Shown piece by piece: positions 37,922 to 46,974 of a stretch of 64,000 bases of DNA. The notes below the pieces were generated by a model. That model did no database searches. It was given only the letters and a program-made list of their open reading frames with translations, and had not been told where the DNA came from. Every line of letters starts with the position of its first letter. The first letter of the stretch is position 1. Source of the stretch: Sphingobacterium sp. (lineage in GTDB: Bacteria > Bacteroidota > Bacteroidia > Sphingobacteriales > Sphingobacteriaceae); the NCBI GenBank assembly GCA_031277685.1, contig JAITLV010000150.1, forward strand, positions 1 through 64,000. Reading direction: 5' to 3'. The translations under genes and the position numbers were made by a program.

Positions 37922-40597
37922 ATGATTGACATCCTTCCCTATTCCCTCGTCCGCTATGCGAGTTTGCCCGTCGCCGCTTTTGCACCTTTTCACCTTGCAG
38001 ATCTGGAGCAGCGGCTACAGCGTATAAATCACATGCAGCATGAGCGTTCGCTGCTGCAGACGGCTATCTGCGATAGCCTGTACGAATTGGTGCAAACTGC
38101 GCCAGGTGATACCGAACGTATCAATCTGATTCGGCTCAAACGGGTGATCTACAACAATAAAACCATTGCTGTTCAATTATTCGCAGACTGTAACCCATTG
38201 TTGCCGCCCGCATTACAGGCACAACTGCGCAAGCTATTTGATCTGATGACAGCCATAAATATTGCCGAAAGCAACCAGGAAACACATTACCAGCAACATC
38301 TGAGCAATAGTCATCGCTACCTTCAACAGCTGGCGGGCAACCCCTTATTACAAAATGGACTTCTATTGTCCAGTCCGGTGCTGTACAGCCAACTCCCCGA
38401 CTATATCAGCAAAGATCCCAAAGATTTTGGTCCAAAGGAATGGCGGCTGATTTTTAGCCTGCTCCGTTACCTGACACGAATGACCTTCAAGACATCGCCA
38501 TTTAGCAGCTTCACCTATACTGGACAGGCACAGTTTAACAGCAGCCACAACGCTATTTTCGACGGCGCAAAGCCCTCGATCCGATCCGGCATCCGTCTCC
38601 ATAACGGATTATTTGAATACATTAAATCCATCCTCAATCAGCATCCAACCCTCAACGAATATCTGCTCGTACGACTCAACAGTACCGCCCGAATCGAGGA
38701 AAACAAACTTTCCTTTCTATTTAACCATCATAATATCGAATCCTTCCAGAAACTTCCCGCAGCGGGGCTGCAACGATACATTCTAGAACAGCTGCGTACC
38801 GCTGGCACTTCCAATATGACTTTTTCTGCGTTGATTGAGAAGCTGGAACCTGTAGTTGCTCCTGTAGACCGCTCCCAGTTAAAACAACACCTTATGCAAT
38901 TGGTGGATACAGGTTTTCTGGAGCTAAGTACCGATATTTCGGCGATGGACCACCATTGGAGCCAGGCCTTAAAGCATTTTTTAAGCGCGACAAACTGCAA
39001 CCATCCCGATATGATGCTCCTCATTCGGCTGCTCGACAGCCTTGCTACGGTTCAGGCAGCCTACCCGGAGGCCAATGTAAAGCTAAGAAAAGAGCTGCTG
39101 GAAATCGCGGAAAAAGAAGTTAACAGCTCCCTTAAACAGCTCCAGACTGAAACAGGCGCCGCGGCCATAGCGATTACAGCCAATAGTGCAACAGCGCCAT
39201 TCAAAAAAACAAATCCCGGTCCCTTGCATTTTTCAGGACGACAGCTTATTTACGAGGATTGTTACACCGATACAACAGACAGCCTTTCGGAAGCCCCTGT
39301 CCGCCAGTTTATCGAAAAAACAGATGCACTGCTGCAGTACCTTCGACCCATTGAGGCCATGGCTCCCGAAAGAGAAAAAATGCTTTCCTTTTTCAAACAG
39401 CATTATCCTGTCAAGGCCAGCGTCAATATCCTGGATTTCTATTTCGACTATTATTCCAATGTCAAAAAGCAGGAAAAAGAGACGGCTCCGTCGCAGCTTA
39501 CAAATTCCGGCCCATGGATTGAAAACCTTGACCGGCACCTCAAAAAAATTGTGGTCCCCGGTCAGGACATCCTCGATCTTGATGCACATTTTTTCGACGC
39601 GATGTCCCAAGCTCAAAATAGCAATCAAAAAACAGGATACTCCCGTGGTGTATTCGTCCAGTTTTACGTGAAGCCTGGAGATAGTACTTCGGAGAGCCCC
39701 CTTACTGGGGTTATCAATGCCGTGTTGCCGGGGATGGGAAAAGTCAGCGGCCGCTTTCTGCACCTATTTCCCCCAGCCATGAGCGATAGTATCCGTAGCC
39801 ATAATGAGCGGCTCCATCCCGACCTGCTGAAAGCCGAGCTGAGCGATGGTTCATTCTTTAACGCCAACATCCATCCGCCATTGCTCTTTCAGGAATGCAG
39901 CCTTTCGGACGAACACCGACATTACCCCCCAGAAAGGCAGATTCCGGTACACGAGTTAGCTGTTTGCCATAGCGAAGGCGAAGACTTTCTGTCCTTATTT
40001 TACCGGGAGCAGGAAGTATTTGCTTATGACCTTTGTCTGGAATCCTTTTACAACCGCTCCAATTTCTATCAGCTGATGGCACATTTTAACAGCGATGACA
40101 AAGTTTACCTGCAGCCTTTTATCAACTGCATCGACCGACACTATCTCCCCCAGGATCCGGCCAGCCTGCCCGTGATTCTGCTACCACGTATTGTGTATGA
40201 CGAAACAGTCATTATCCGGCGCAAAACCTGGTGCATCCAGCGGCAGACCATCCCTGTGCCTCAAGGTAGGGAAACCGCTGCGCAGTACTTTGTACGCCTC
40301 AACAGCTGGCGAGTGGATGCGGGCATACCCGCTGCCGTTTTTTTATTTTTACGGAAACGGTCCTTTGCTATCGAGGAAGTCGTCAAGGGGCATAAAGCAC
40401 AAAAACTTTTGCCAGACGATTACAAGCCCCAGTATATCTCGTTTGAACAGCCAATCCTCGTGGATCTCTTCATCCGTCTATTGGCCCGTGCCGGCCAGTA
40501 CCTTATCCTTGAAGAAGTACTCCCCACGCTCGATCCGGCCGCAGGGCCAGCACTGGATCAGGTTAAAGAATATCTTATCCAATGGTATAACTACTAA
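37922..40597 (+). CDS. Lantibiotic dehydratase, glutamylation domain protein (split LanB)
   Basis: An 891-residue class I lanthipeptide dehydratase N-terminal protein. I start it at ATG 37922; a TTG 12 codons upstream would overlap the exporter stop. Family blocks include an SLVRYASLP start, EWRLIFSLLRYLTRMTFKTSPFSSF and a basic RxxP-like region. The C-terminal part has GVFVQFYVKPGD, EVFAYDLCLESFYNR and ILLPRIVYDETVIIRRKTW. It uses Glu-tRNA to glutamylate Ser/Thr of the precursor. The elimination domain is encoded by the separate next gene, so the LanB is split. Confidence 0.9.
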   Translation: MIDILPYSLVRYASLPVAAFAPFHLADLEQRLQRINHMQHERSLLQTAICDSLYELVQTAPGDTERINLIRLKRVIYNNKTIAVQLFADCNPLLPPALQAQLRKLFDLMTAINIAESNQETHYQQHLSNSHRYLQQLAGNPLLQNGLLLSSPVLYSQLPDYISKDPKDFGPKEWRLIFSLLRYLTRMTFKTSPFSSFTYTGQAQFNSSHNAIFDGAKPSIRSGIRLHNGLFEYIKSILNQHPTLNEYLLVRLNSTARIEENKLSFLFNHHNIESFQKLPAAGLQRYILEQLRTAGTSNMTFSALIEKLEPVVAPVDRSQLKQHLMQLVDTGFLELSTDISAMDHHWSQALKHFLSATNCNHPDMMLLIRLLDSLATVQAAYPEANVKLRKELLEIAEKEVNSSLKQLQTETGAAAIAITANSATAPFKKTNPGPLHFSGRQLIYEDCYTDTTDSLSEAPVRQFIEKTDALLQYLRPIEAMAPEREKMLSFFKQHYPVKASVNILDFYFDYYSNVKKQEKETAPSQLTNSGPWIENLDRHLKKIVVPGQDILDLDAHFFDAMSQAQNSNQKTGYSRGVFVQFYVKPGDSTSESPLTGVINAVLPGMGKVSGRFLHLFPPAMSDSIRSHNERLHPDLLKAELSDGSFFNANIHPPLLFQECSLSDEHRHYPPERQIPVHELAVCHSEGEDFLSLFYREQEVFAYDLCLESFYNRSNFYQLMAHFNSDDKVYLQPFINCIDRHYLPQDPASLPVILLPRIVYDETVIIRRKTWCIQRQTIPVPQGRETAAQYFVRLNSWRVDAGIPAAVFLFLRKRSFAIEEVVKGHKAQKLLPDDYKPQYISFEQPILVDLFIRLLARAGQYLILEEVLPTLDPAAGPALDQVKEYLIQWYNY

Positions 40598-40606
40598 CGA
40601 AAAACG

Positions 40607-41452
40607 ATGAAAAACCATTGGTTATCTGTACACCTGTATAGTACTGTGGACCTGGATCTGATCCTGCTGCATATTGTCAGGCCTTTTCTTGCGCGCTATT
40701 TTGCTCCAGCACCTGCGTATTCTTTTTTCTTTATCCGTTATTGGGATGAAGGAAGCCATATCCGTTTGCGTATGCAGGTGCCCCCCGCTATGGAGCCTGA
40801 TCTGCTGGCTGCACTTGACCAGCAGATCAGGTCAGTACCGTCACTGGGCTGCAGGCTACAGGCAGTTGCTTACGAACCCGAAATAGACCGCTACGGCGAT
40901 GCCCAGACGATCCATTTCGCCGAGCATTATTTTTTCCTCTCCTCCCGCTATGTTTTAGCCCATGTTGTTCCAAAACCGCAACCTAGTACGCCCTTAACGG
41001 AGGCTATACGCCTGCAGCTGATCCTGCTCAAGGCACTCGGCTGGGAAATTCCCCAGTTGTGCCAATTGCTCGATCATTTTATCGCAGGCTGGATACGCCG
41101 CCTGTTCGATCCCTTACAGGATCCCGAGGCAGAACGCCGATTTTGGTCAGCCCAGTTTGAGAAAAACTTCAACCGCAAGGCAGCAGCCTTCAGATCCACT
41201 ATTGCTCAGCTTTGGGGCGATCTAGACCGTAAAGACAAATCCGATGACAGGATGGTCTTCTTAACAACAAGTGCACAGCTGCTCCGCAGCTATATGACAG
41301 CCGTAGATCATCCCCAAAAAAGGATTGCTATATGTGCTAGCCTGATCCACATGAACAACAACAGAGTAGGCTTGTCCAATCTGGACGAGGCCTATGCTTC
41401 CTATTGTCTTCGGCATTCTTTAGATACTATTTTATCTTCCCAAAAATCCTGA
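40607..41452 (+). CDS. Thiopeptide-type elimination protein (second half of split LanB)
   Basis: A 281-residue protein of the SpaB_C/thiopeptide-type bacteriocin biosynthesis family. It opens with WLSVHLYSTVDLDLILLHIV, then FFFIRYWDEGSHIRLRMQ and YEPEIDRYGDAQTIHFAEHYF, all recognisable blocks of the glutamate-elimination domain. It removes glutamate from glutamylated Ser/Thr to leave Dha/Dhb. It starts 9 bp after the dehydratase and its stop overlaps the next start (ATGA), so the three gene products are probably made in fixed proportion. Confidence 0.88.
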   Translation: MKNHWLSVHLYSTVDLDLILLHIVRPFLARYFAPAPAYSFFFIRYWDEGSHIRLRMQVPPAMEPDLLAALDQQIRSVPSLGCRLQAVAYEPEIDRYGDAQTIHFAEHYFFLSSRYVLAHVVPKPQPSTPLTEAIRLQLILLKALGWEIPQLCQLLDHFIAGWIRRLFDPLQDPEAERRFWSAQFEKNFNRKAAAFRSTIAQLWGDLDRKDKSDDRMVFLTTSAQLLRSYMTAVDHPQKRIAICASLIHMNNNRVGLSNLDEAYASYCLRHSLDTILSSQKS

Positions 41453-43398
41453 TGAAAATGCTTTTTAACAACCTCCAGCGGCAGCGCCTGACCGAACATC
41501 TTGAACAGGTGACCCAACATATCCTCCAAGCCTGCCATCAGCATGAAAAGGGACTGTATTGGTTAAGCCCATATTATACCAGTGCTACGACTTACGATTT
41601 TAAGGTCACTACCGACCTCTTTCAGGGCAATAGCGGTATTGCCCTTTTCTTCCTCGCCCGCTATTCCTATAGCGGATCGCAAGCCGATCTGCATATTGCC
41701 CAACGGACGATGGATTTTGTCGCTGATCACCTGGCGCAAAACAGCCCGCAGGCCTTTGGTTTATTTACAGGACTTTCGGGAGTGATCTATACCTATATCC
41801 GATTATTCGAACTCGGGAGTGACCCTCAGTATCTTGATCGGGCCCATGCGCTAGCCCTGACCTATCAAGATCAACTTGTGCGGCACACCATTAAAGCCGA
41901 TCTGCTCAGTGGCTACTCGGGCAGCCTATTTGTGCTTACCCTGCTACAGCATTATCGTCCCGACCCCGCACTGATCCAGTTGATCCAGCAACTGATCGAT
42001 CGCTTGGTCCAGGAAGCACGCCCGTCCGAAAAAGGCTTAAAATGGGACTACAACCAATCCAAATCCGCCTACGATAGCCTGACCGGATTTTCCCATGGAG
42101 CCTCAGGCATCGCCTATATGCTATTGCAGCTAGCCGAATATTTTGACAATGAGGCCCTATTGTACCTTGCTGAAGAGGCGCTGCTCTACGAAATGCAATA
42201 TTTCCATGTTGATTTTGACAACTGGCTCGATCTGCGTCTCGGAAGCCATCGTCTCCAAAGCGTCAATATACAGCAATGGGAACTGAAAAACTTTCTTCCA
42301 TACATTCAGGAGCTCAATTCCTGGGCGCATGGTGCCGCCGGAATCGGCCTGGCCCGGCACGCAGCCTGGCGGGCAACGGGTAAAGCAGCATACCTGGATC
42401 AATGCCGCAGCATCGCCAAAAAATGCAGCGCCGATATCCTTCGGGGTGACCGACAGGATTATACTGTTTGCAGTGGATATACCGGTCTGCTGTCTTATAT
42501 GCTCCACTATCCCCATACGGCACAGGAATACAGTGGTGAACTGCTACTGCATGTCATTGATAAAGCGCAGCTGCAGTACCAGACTGCCGGCAGTTACAAC
42601 AGCTATATCTCTGCTGGCCGTGACGACTATGGGCTGCTTTCCGGTGCGGCCGGAATCGGCTACAGTATCCTACAGCTGCTCGACGACAGGATGTCCTCTG
42701 TCCTCTGTCCGAGACTACCACCCGCGCCAAAATCGGTTCAACAAACCATACAGTTAAACCTTGCAGACCTGCAGCGGGGGCTTTTGGAAAAGTACTACCC
42801 CCTGACCCTACAACAGCTGGCGGAGCAGCCCGCCATGCGCCAGATCCTTGATCAGGTGAACGGCATCAACGATTTTGAAAATAGCTTGAGCGACCTCCTG
42901 CTGCAGGCCGGTCAAGCCGCTAAATTACGGGCCGTGTTCGCGCTGGAACAAGCTAGAAATAAGCAGTGGAAACAGCATAAAGGTCATTTGTGTTACAGCA
43001 GGAAAAATGCCTATATCAAAAGTAAGATCCAACAATTGACTTCCTCGAAAGTGTCCGATCTGGCCCAGCATACCCTTGTGCTGGCCGACCATGTCAGCCT
43101 ATATCTACTTGACGAAGTGCTACGGGAAGCCCTGGCACTCCCTTCAGATAAGCTGGCAGTCCTATTTATAGCTGACGAATGGGGCGTCAGCAGCAGCTAT
43201 ATTGGGTTGATCAGTATGCTGATTGTACAACAGGTGGAAAATACACCGCTAACAGGAGCCTTATTGTGTGATCAGGTCAGCAACAAACTTAGATCCATGA
43301 TCAGGAAACTAGATGAGGATAATTCCCTAAAGGCCCACCTATCCGCGCAGATCCGACTGCTGTTTGAGAGCGGCATATTGACCACGGCAGACGTATAA
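41452..43398 (+). CDS. LanC-like cyclase with altered zinc site and C-terminal extension
   Basis: A 648-residue protein starting at ATG 41452 (overlaps the upstream stop). Residues ~1-425 form a LanC-type toroid with seven GxxG repeats: GNSGI, GLSGV, GYSGS, SHGASGI, WAHGAAGIG, CSGYTGL and SGAAGIG. In canonical LanC, zinc is bound by Cys in WCxG and by Cys-His in CHG. Here residue 292 is Ala and residue 341 is Ser, and only Cys340 remains. Residues ~430-648 form an extra helical domain absent from ordinary ~400-residue LanC proteins. It may still cyclise, or may have a non-catalytic role. Confidence 0.85.
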   Translation: MKMLFNNLQRQRLTEHLEQVTQHILQACHQHEKGLYWLSPYYTSATTYDFKVTTDLFQGNSGIALFFLARYSYSGSQADLHIAQRTMDFVADHLAQNSPQAFGLFTGLSGVIYTYIRLFELGSDPQYLDRAHALALTYQDQLVRHTIKADLLSGYSGSLFVLTLLQHYRPDPALIQLIQQLIDRLVQEARPSEKGLKWDYNQSKSAYDSLTGFSHGASGIAYMLLQLAEYFDNEALLYLAEEALLYEMQYFHVDFDNWLDLRLGSHRLQSVNIQQWELKNFLPYIQELNSWAHGAAGIGLARHAAWRATGKAAYLDQCRSIAKKCSADILRGDRQDYTVCSGYTGLLSYMLHYPHTAQEYSGELLLHVIDKAQLQYQTAGSYNSYISAGRDDYGLLSGAAGIGYSILQLLDDRMSSVLCPRLPPAPKSVQQTIQLNLADLQRGLLEKYYPLTLQQLAEQPAMRQILDQVNGINDFENSLSDLLLQAGQAAKLRAVFALEQARNKQWKQHKGHLCYSRKNAYIKSKIQQLTSSKVSDLAQHTLVLADHVSLYLLDEVLREALALPSDKLAVLFIADEWGVSSSYIGLISMLIVQQVENTPLTGALLCDQVSNKLRSMIRKLDEDNSLKAHLSAQIRLLFESGILTTADV

Positions 43399-43405
43399 GC
43401 AAGAA

Positions 43406-43426
43406 AGTCAGGTACTCGACCTGACT
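43406..43426. terminator. Hairpin between convergent lanC and precursor genes
   Basis: AGTCAGGT at 43406-43413 pairs with ACCTGACT at 43419-43426 around a 5-nt loop. It lies 8 bp past the lanC stop and 21 bp past the precursor stop. There is no strong T run on either side, so termination strength is uncertain. It may instead protect 3' ends. Confidence 0.4.
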
Positions 43427-43446
43427 TCCCTATCCTTATAATTACA

Positions 43447-43638
43447 TTAACAGATTACTGTAGTACATCTAACCGGTGGGTTATGATGATCGTCCGTAGG
43501 CTCGGTATGTGTTGGTTCGGACACATTTCCCAAACCACCAGACAGGCGTTTTGCCACCTCGCTATCGATACTTGTTACAAAACTTTCTAATTGGAGATCT
43601 TCCAGATTTAATTTGATTTTTTCTACTGAATCTTTCAT
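43447..43638 (-). CDS. Class I lanthipeptide precursor peptide
   Basis: A 63-residue precursor. The leader carries LNLEDLQLESFVTSID (residues 10-25), the LxLxxLxxESFVTS pattern of Bacteroidota class I (pinensin-type) leaders. The leader ends in SGG (33-35). The predicted 28-residue core (36-63) starts LGNVSEP. It contains one Ser, five Thr and two Cys, the Cys pair enclosing CTTVIC at the C-terminus, and an acidic/His-rich middle (TDDHHNPP). The gene is convergent with the biosynthetic operon rather than inside it, with its own promoter region to the right. It is too small for most automated callers to trust, but its context is decisive. Confidence 0.9.
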   Translation of the reverse strand: MKDSVEKIKLNLEDLQLESFVTSIDSEVAKRLSGGLGNVSEPTHTEPTDDHHNPPVRCTTVIC

Positions 43639-43693
43639 GACTACTAAGTTTAATTGTAATGCCTACTGTGATAACGGGTTTTCAGCTTATCCC

Positions 43694-43745
43694 CGGTTGC
43701 AACAGTACTAAGTTAAAACTATTGCAACATAGTTGCAATAAGTTT
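43694..43745 (-). promoter_or_regulatory. TTGCAAC repeats upstream of the precursor gene
   Basis: Three TTGCAA-type motifs precede the precursor gene: GTTGCAAC at 43696-43703, and the pair ATTGCAAC-ATA-GTTGCAAT at 43721-43739. The pair forms an 8-3-8 inverted repeat whose outer flanks (AAAACT / AAGTTTT) extend the symmetry with one extra base. Read leftward, TACTGTTG at the proximal site resembles the -7 box TAnnTTTG. The same GTTGCAA half-site appears in the divergent repeat at 35609-35662, suggesting a common regulator. Confidence 0.45.
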
Positions 43746-43838
43746 TAAAATTAAATTAATAAGGTTGGTTTTTAGGAATAAACTGGACTCAGGTATTTTG
43801 ATATTTAGCAGAGGTATTTGCCAATGAAAGTATATAAC

Positions 43839-43931
43839 ATAAAATAGGCTAGGGAATGAAGACCTAGACTATAAAAAATACAATAATCTAACCTGACCGA
43901 GGTAATTGAACAAGCATTTTCAGGGCAGGAA
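43839..43931 (+). repeat. Direct repeat copy 2 at right edge of the lanthipeptide island
   Basis: This is the second copy of the segment at 29702-29778, in the same orientation. The hairpin half is degraded by four or so substitutions, then ~17 bp are inserted, then 24 bp (43908-43931) are identical to copy 1. It lies in the 332-bp gap between the precursor promoter and the end of the TlpA-like gene. No other gene is visible in that gap. Confidence 0.65.
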
Positions 43932-43970
43932 AGTTTTGGTCAGTAATCATATATGTTATGCAGATAACAT

Positions 43971-45059
43971 TTAGTTTAATTCCTTTATTAAATAATCTTC
44001 CAGATCGGAAAGAGATATCTTTTTATTGATTATATTCCCCTTTCTGTCAATAAGAATAGCGGTAGGAAACATTCTGATATACATGGAGGACGAGGTTATA
44101 GTTCCATTTTCATCAAGGAACTGTTTCCAGGGCAGATTTTGTTCCTGTATTGCTTTTTTCCAGTTGTCGATTCTTTTCGTTTGGTCTGTCGATATCCCTA
44201 TAATTTCGAACCCCTTATCTTTATAATGGTCATAAAGGCTTATTAATTTAGGAAAAGCTGCCAGGCAAGGTCTGCAATTGCTGAACCAAAAATCAACCAG
44301 AACAATTTTATTCTTTGGTATAATTAGCTTTTGGGGTTCATTTTTTTGGTCTTTAAGTGTGATAAGGGGAAAGGGATGCCCTTCCTTAATTAACGCATTA
44401 TGTATGTCATGGTAAAGCAGATTCCATATTTTGGATTTTTTGACATTTCCAGAAAAATGATCTAACGTTACTTCCCGCAATGCCGTGTGTCCGAAAGTAA
44501 AAAATCGCTGAGCAACATGCCATAATGCGACAAAAGACGCTGGATTGGCTTTTATATAATCCAGGTATATAGAATCAATTTTCTCCGACCTATCCATAGA
44601 AATTCGATAATAGAAATTATCATCATTATCTTCTTGAAAATAGGGCTTCAAAAATGGCTGAAATTTATTTCTGTACTCATTTCCTGTTTCTCCTATAACA
44701 TAGCCGTTTTCACCAATTTGGTAATTAAACACTAATTTTGAAGTTGTACTATCAATAAAAAAAGATCCCATTCTTGATGATAGCACATCTATATCCTCAG
44801 TGAGAAAAGTATAATATAATTGTGGATAGGTGGCTCTATTCTTAAATACAAAAGAATTTCCCAAAACCTTAGCCGATCTATCTATTGTTTCATAATATTT
44901 TGGTGGAATAAATATATCCGGTTTTAGATAAATACTGTCAGATACAGTTTTACCATTAGTTATCTCACCCTCCAAAATTTCACTTTTTTGACAATATACA
45001 TTGGAATATAATAAAAATAAGAAAGCTGCTGTAGCAAGAAGACGGTTTAAAAACTTCAT
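43971..45059 (-). CDS. TlpA-like thiol-disulfide oxidoreductase
   Basis: A 362-residue exported protein. It has a signal peptide (AAFLFLLYSNVYC), a ~200-residue beta-rich N-terminal domain like those of Bacteroidota AhpC/TSA-TlpA proteins, and a C-terminal thioredoxin fold with the active site WFSNCRPC (Cys262, Cys265) and a cis-Pro segment (RMFPTAIL). It probably reduces or rearranges disulfides in the periplasm. It lies just outside the right repeat of the lanthipeptide island; a role for this enzyme on the Cys-containing peptide is speculative. Confidence 0.88.
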   Translation of the reverse strand: MKFLNRLLATAAFLFLLYSNVYCQKSEILEGEITNGKTVSDSIYLKPDIFIPPKYYETIDRSAKVLGNSFVFKNRATYPQLYYTFLTEDIDVLSSRMGSFFIDSTTSKLVFNYQIGENGYVIGETGNEYRNKFQPFLKPYFQEDNDDNFYYRISMDRSEKIDSIYLDYIKANPASFVALWHVAQRFFTFGHTALREVTLDHFSGNVKKSKIWNLLYHDIHNALIKEGHPFPLITLKDQKNEPQKLIIPKNKIVLVDFWFSNCRPCLAAFPKLISLYDHYKDKGFEIIGISTDQTKRIDNWKKAIQEQNLPWKQFLDENGTITSSSMYIRMFPTAILIDRKGNIINKKISLSDLEDYLIKELN

Positions 45060-45652
45060 TTTAGAGATTGTTTAATATTGGATGGATATTATATCATAAT
45101 CTACAATAGACCATTGAGGCCGCCCCACGAATACAATATACAATAATTTTATTAATGTAAACACATTTTTTAATTCTTTAAGTAGAATACATGTTTTTAA
45201 AATTACACCCCATTTCCTTCTTTACCAGTCGACAGGATAAGGATCCGTGCCGGCAAACAGCAGCTTTACGGGACACAGGTATCCTATCGTACAGATTCAT
45301 GCCAGGCTTTTGTTGTAGATGTTGAAGATCTAAGCAATATTGGCAGACTTCTTTGCTATGCACAAGCTTGAGGGGTGGGTCGGGTATCTTTCGGTCGATC
45401 AACGCGCTGAGCTGCCGGAGGAATTCTGAATTTTGATCGCTAGAAACTGGAATACGTCATGAAAACACGGTTCCAAACACTCTTGGGGCTTCACAGCAGT
45501 CGTAAAGCAGTCTTTACATCGTAAAATTTCATCTATTTTACTGAAATTTAGGATCAATCAACTCCCCTTGCACGATTGGAAACCAATTGATCGGGTTTAC
45601 AATATGTCAATCTCCTATCCGCGCTATCCAATGCATCCCATGGAAAGATTCC
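45060..45652. other. Intergenic region, 593 bp, no supported gene
   Basis: Short open frames occur on both strands, for example a leftward frame at 45178-45402, and a leftward piece near 45557-45650 that reads IFPWDALDSADRRLTYC. None has a good start, family match or adequate length. The base composition is less AT-rich than normal intergenic DNA here, so decayed coding sequence is possible. Confidence 0.3.
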
Positions 45653-46546
45653 CTACTTGTTTCCACCGTTGTTCTTCCTTAACTTCAGAAAATCCCTTGG
45701 CAAAAATCCAGTCTCTTTCTTAAAAAATGAGCTGAAGTTGGAGGGATCATTGAAGCCAAACTGATAACTGATTTCTTTAATCGAATAGCTTGATTGTAGT
45801 ATTAGATTTTTAACTTCGGTAATCACTTTTTTCTTTATGACTTCTTTCGCTGAAGTCTCTAAAAGCAAATTGCAGAGAATATTCAAATAATTAGCTGGGG
45901 TATGGAGTTTCTCTGCATAATACTGGACCGCCCGGCTCTCCTTAAAGCTTTGGTCCAGGATGTCCAAAAATTTCAATATGACCGGATGATTTACATCCAA
46001 AATTTTCAGATCACGGCTCTCCAGACATTTTCCCTTGAGGATCAGATAGATTGTTTTAAGCCGACTTATACAGATTTCAGCATATCCTTTTCGCTGTGCT
46101 TCAATCATTTTTTTTATCTCCATGACTTCATAAAGCAAGCTACTGAAAAGTTCTTCGGAGGTATCAAATCCAGAAAGAGGTTTTAACTGTCCCAGCGAAA
46201 TCGTAGTCACCGAACTGATGCTTTCATACACAGCGATCTGTACGATGAGCTGATGTGCTTTGGTACCGGCGCGTAGATCACAGGCCCCCACTTGCCCCGG
46301 AAAAACCACAATCACTTTCCCTTTTTCGATTTCATGTATTTCATCATCAATCTGTACAAAGCCCGCTCCCTCTTCAAATAGAATAATACTGAAATACTCC
46401 GCTTTTTTCGGAATAGGAACCACAAAGGGCGATTGAACTAAATTATACACAATACCAGTCTCTTCCTGAAACAAATAAGCAATATCGTTTGCACAAGATG
46501 ATTCCATATTGTTCGCTTGATCCCCCACTGGTAACTGATTTTGCAT
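45653..46546 (-). CDS. AraC-family transcriptional regulator
   Basis: A 297-residue regulator. The N-terminal cupin-like sensing region (YFSIILFEEGAGFVQIDDEIHEI, VVFPGQ) spans ~45-120 and a helical linker follows. The C-terminal AraC double HTH spans ~200-295 (VQYYAEKLHTPANYLNILC, then YSIKEISYQFGFNDPSNFSSFFKKETGFLPRDF). The second helix-turn-helix is a textbook match. No divergent target operon is obvious. Its right neighbour is a second AraC gene pointing away, so they share a ~430-bp divergent gap. Confidence 0.9.
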   Translation of the reverse strand: MQNQLPVGDQANNMESSCANDIAYLFQEETGIVYNLVQSPFVVPIPKKAEYFSIILFEEGAGFVQIDDEIHEIEKGKVIVVFPGQVGACDLRAGTKAHQLIVQIAVYESISSVTTISLGQLKPLSGFDTSEELFSSLLYEVMEIKKMIEAQRKGYAEICISRLKTIYLILKGKCLESRDLKILDVNHPVILKFLDILDQSFKESRAVQYYAEKLHTPANYLNILCNLLLETSAKEVIKKKVITEVKNLILQSSYSIKEISYQFGFNDPSNFSSFFKKETGFLPRDFLKLRKNNGGNK

Positions 46547-46974
46547 AGATTATATATTATTCCTTTTCAACATGTTTGTTGCCCCATCAAATTATAGTTG
46601 CTCCATGGTCAAATGCGCTCAAAACAGTGCTGAATTGGCTACCAATAAATAAAGCTTGTGCTGTCCAAGGTATACCGTCTAAAAAGTATACATTTCGCGC
46701 GGCTATATATGAAGCAAATTTTTATCGTTCTAAATCTATTAAGAAAAGGCCTACTAATTGTTTTGGAAATCATTAAAAGAATGGTTGTTTTTATTACTTT
46801 TCGCCATCTTCCCTTCAATGGAAAATAAGCCATTTTTAAACAAAAACAGAATCAAACAGCTGATTATCAATTATTAAAATCTAAAAATACAGACCAAACC
46901 ACTCCGGCAGCGCTTGCCATTATCTTTTTCCGCTGGTTGAATTTTTGTTGATTATAGAACAACTTTTATCCATT
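46547..46974. other. Divergent intergenic region between two AraC genes
   Basis: A 428-bp AT-rich gap holding the promoters of two divergent AraC-family genes. I see no additional gene, strong palindrome or terminator. A short rightward frame near 46576-46776 has no start context or similarity that supports it. Confidence 0.4.

Noticed and set aside
39186..39763. Overlapping open frames on both strands inside the dehydratase gene
   Set aside because: Off-frame shadows in GC-rich coding DNA; the dehydratase frame carries the recognisable family blocks throughout.
43971..45059. TlpA-like gene considered as part of the lanthipeptide cluster
   Set aside because: It lies outside the flanking repeat and belongs to a family widespread in Bacteroidota; a role on the peptide's Cys is possible but unsupported.
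45178..45402. Leftward open frame of 74 residues between the TlpA-like and AraC genes
   Set aside because: No family features or start signal; the region may be decayed sequence.
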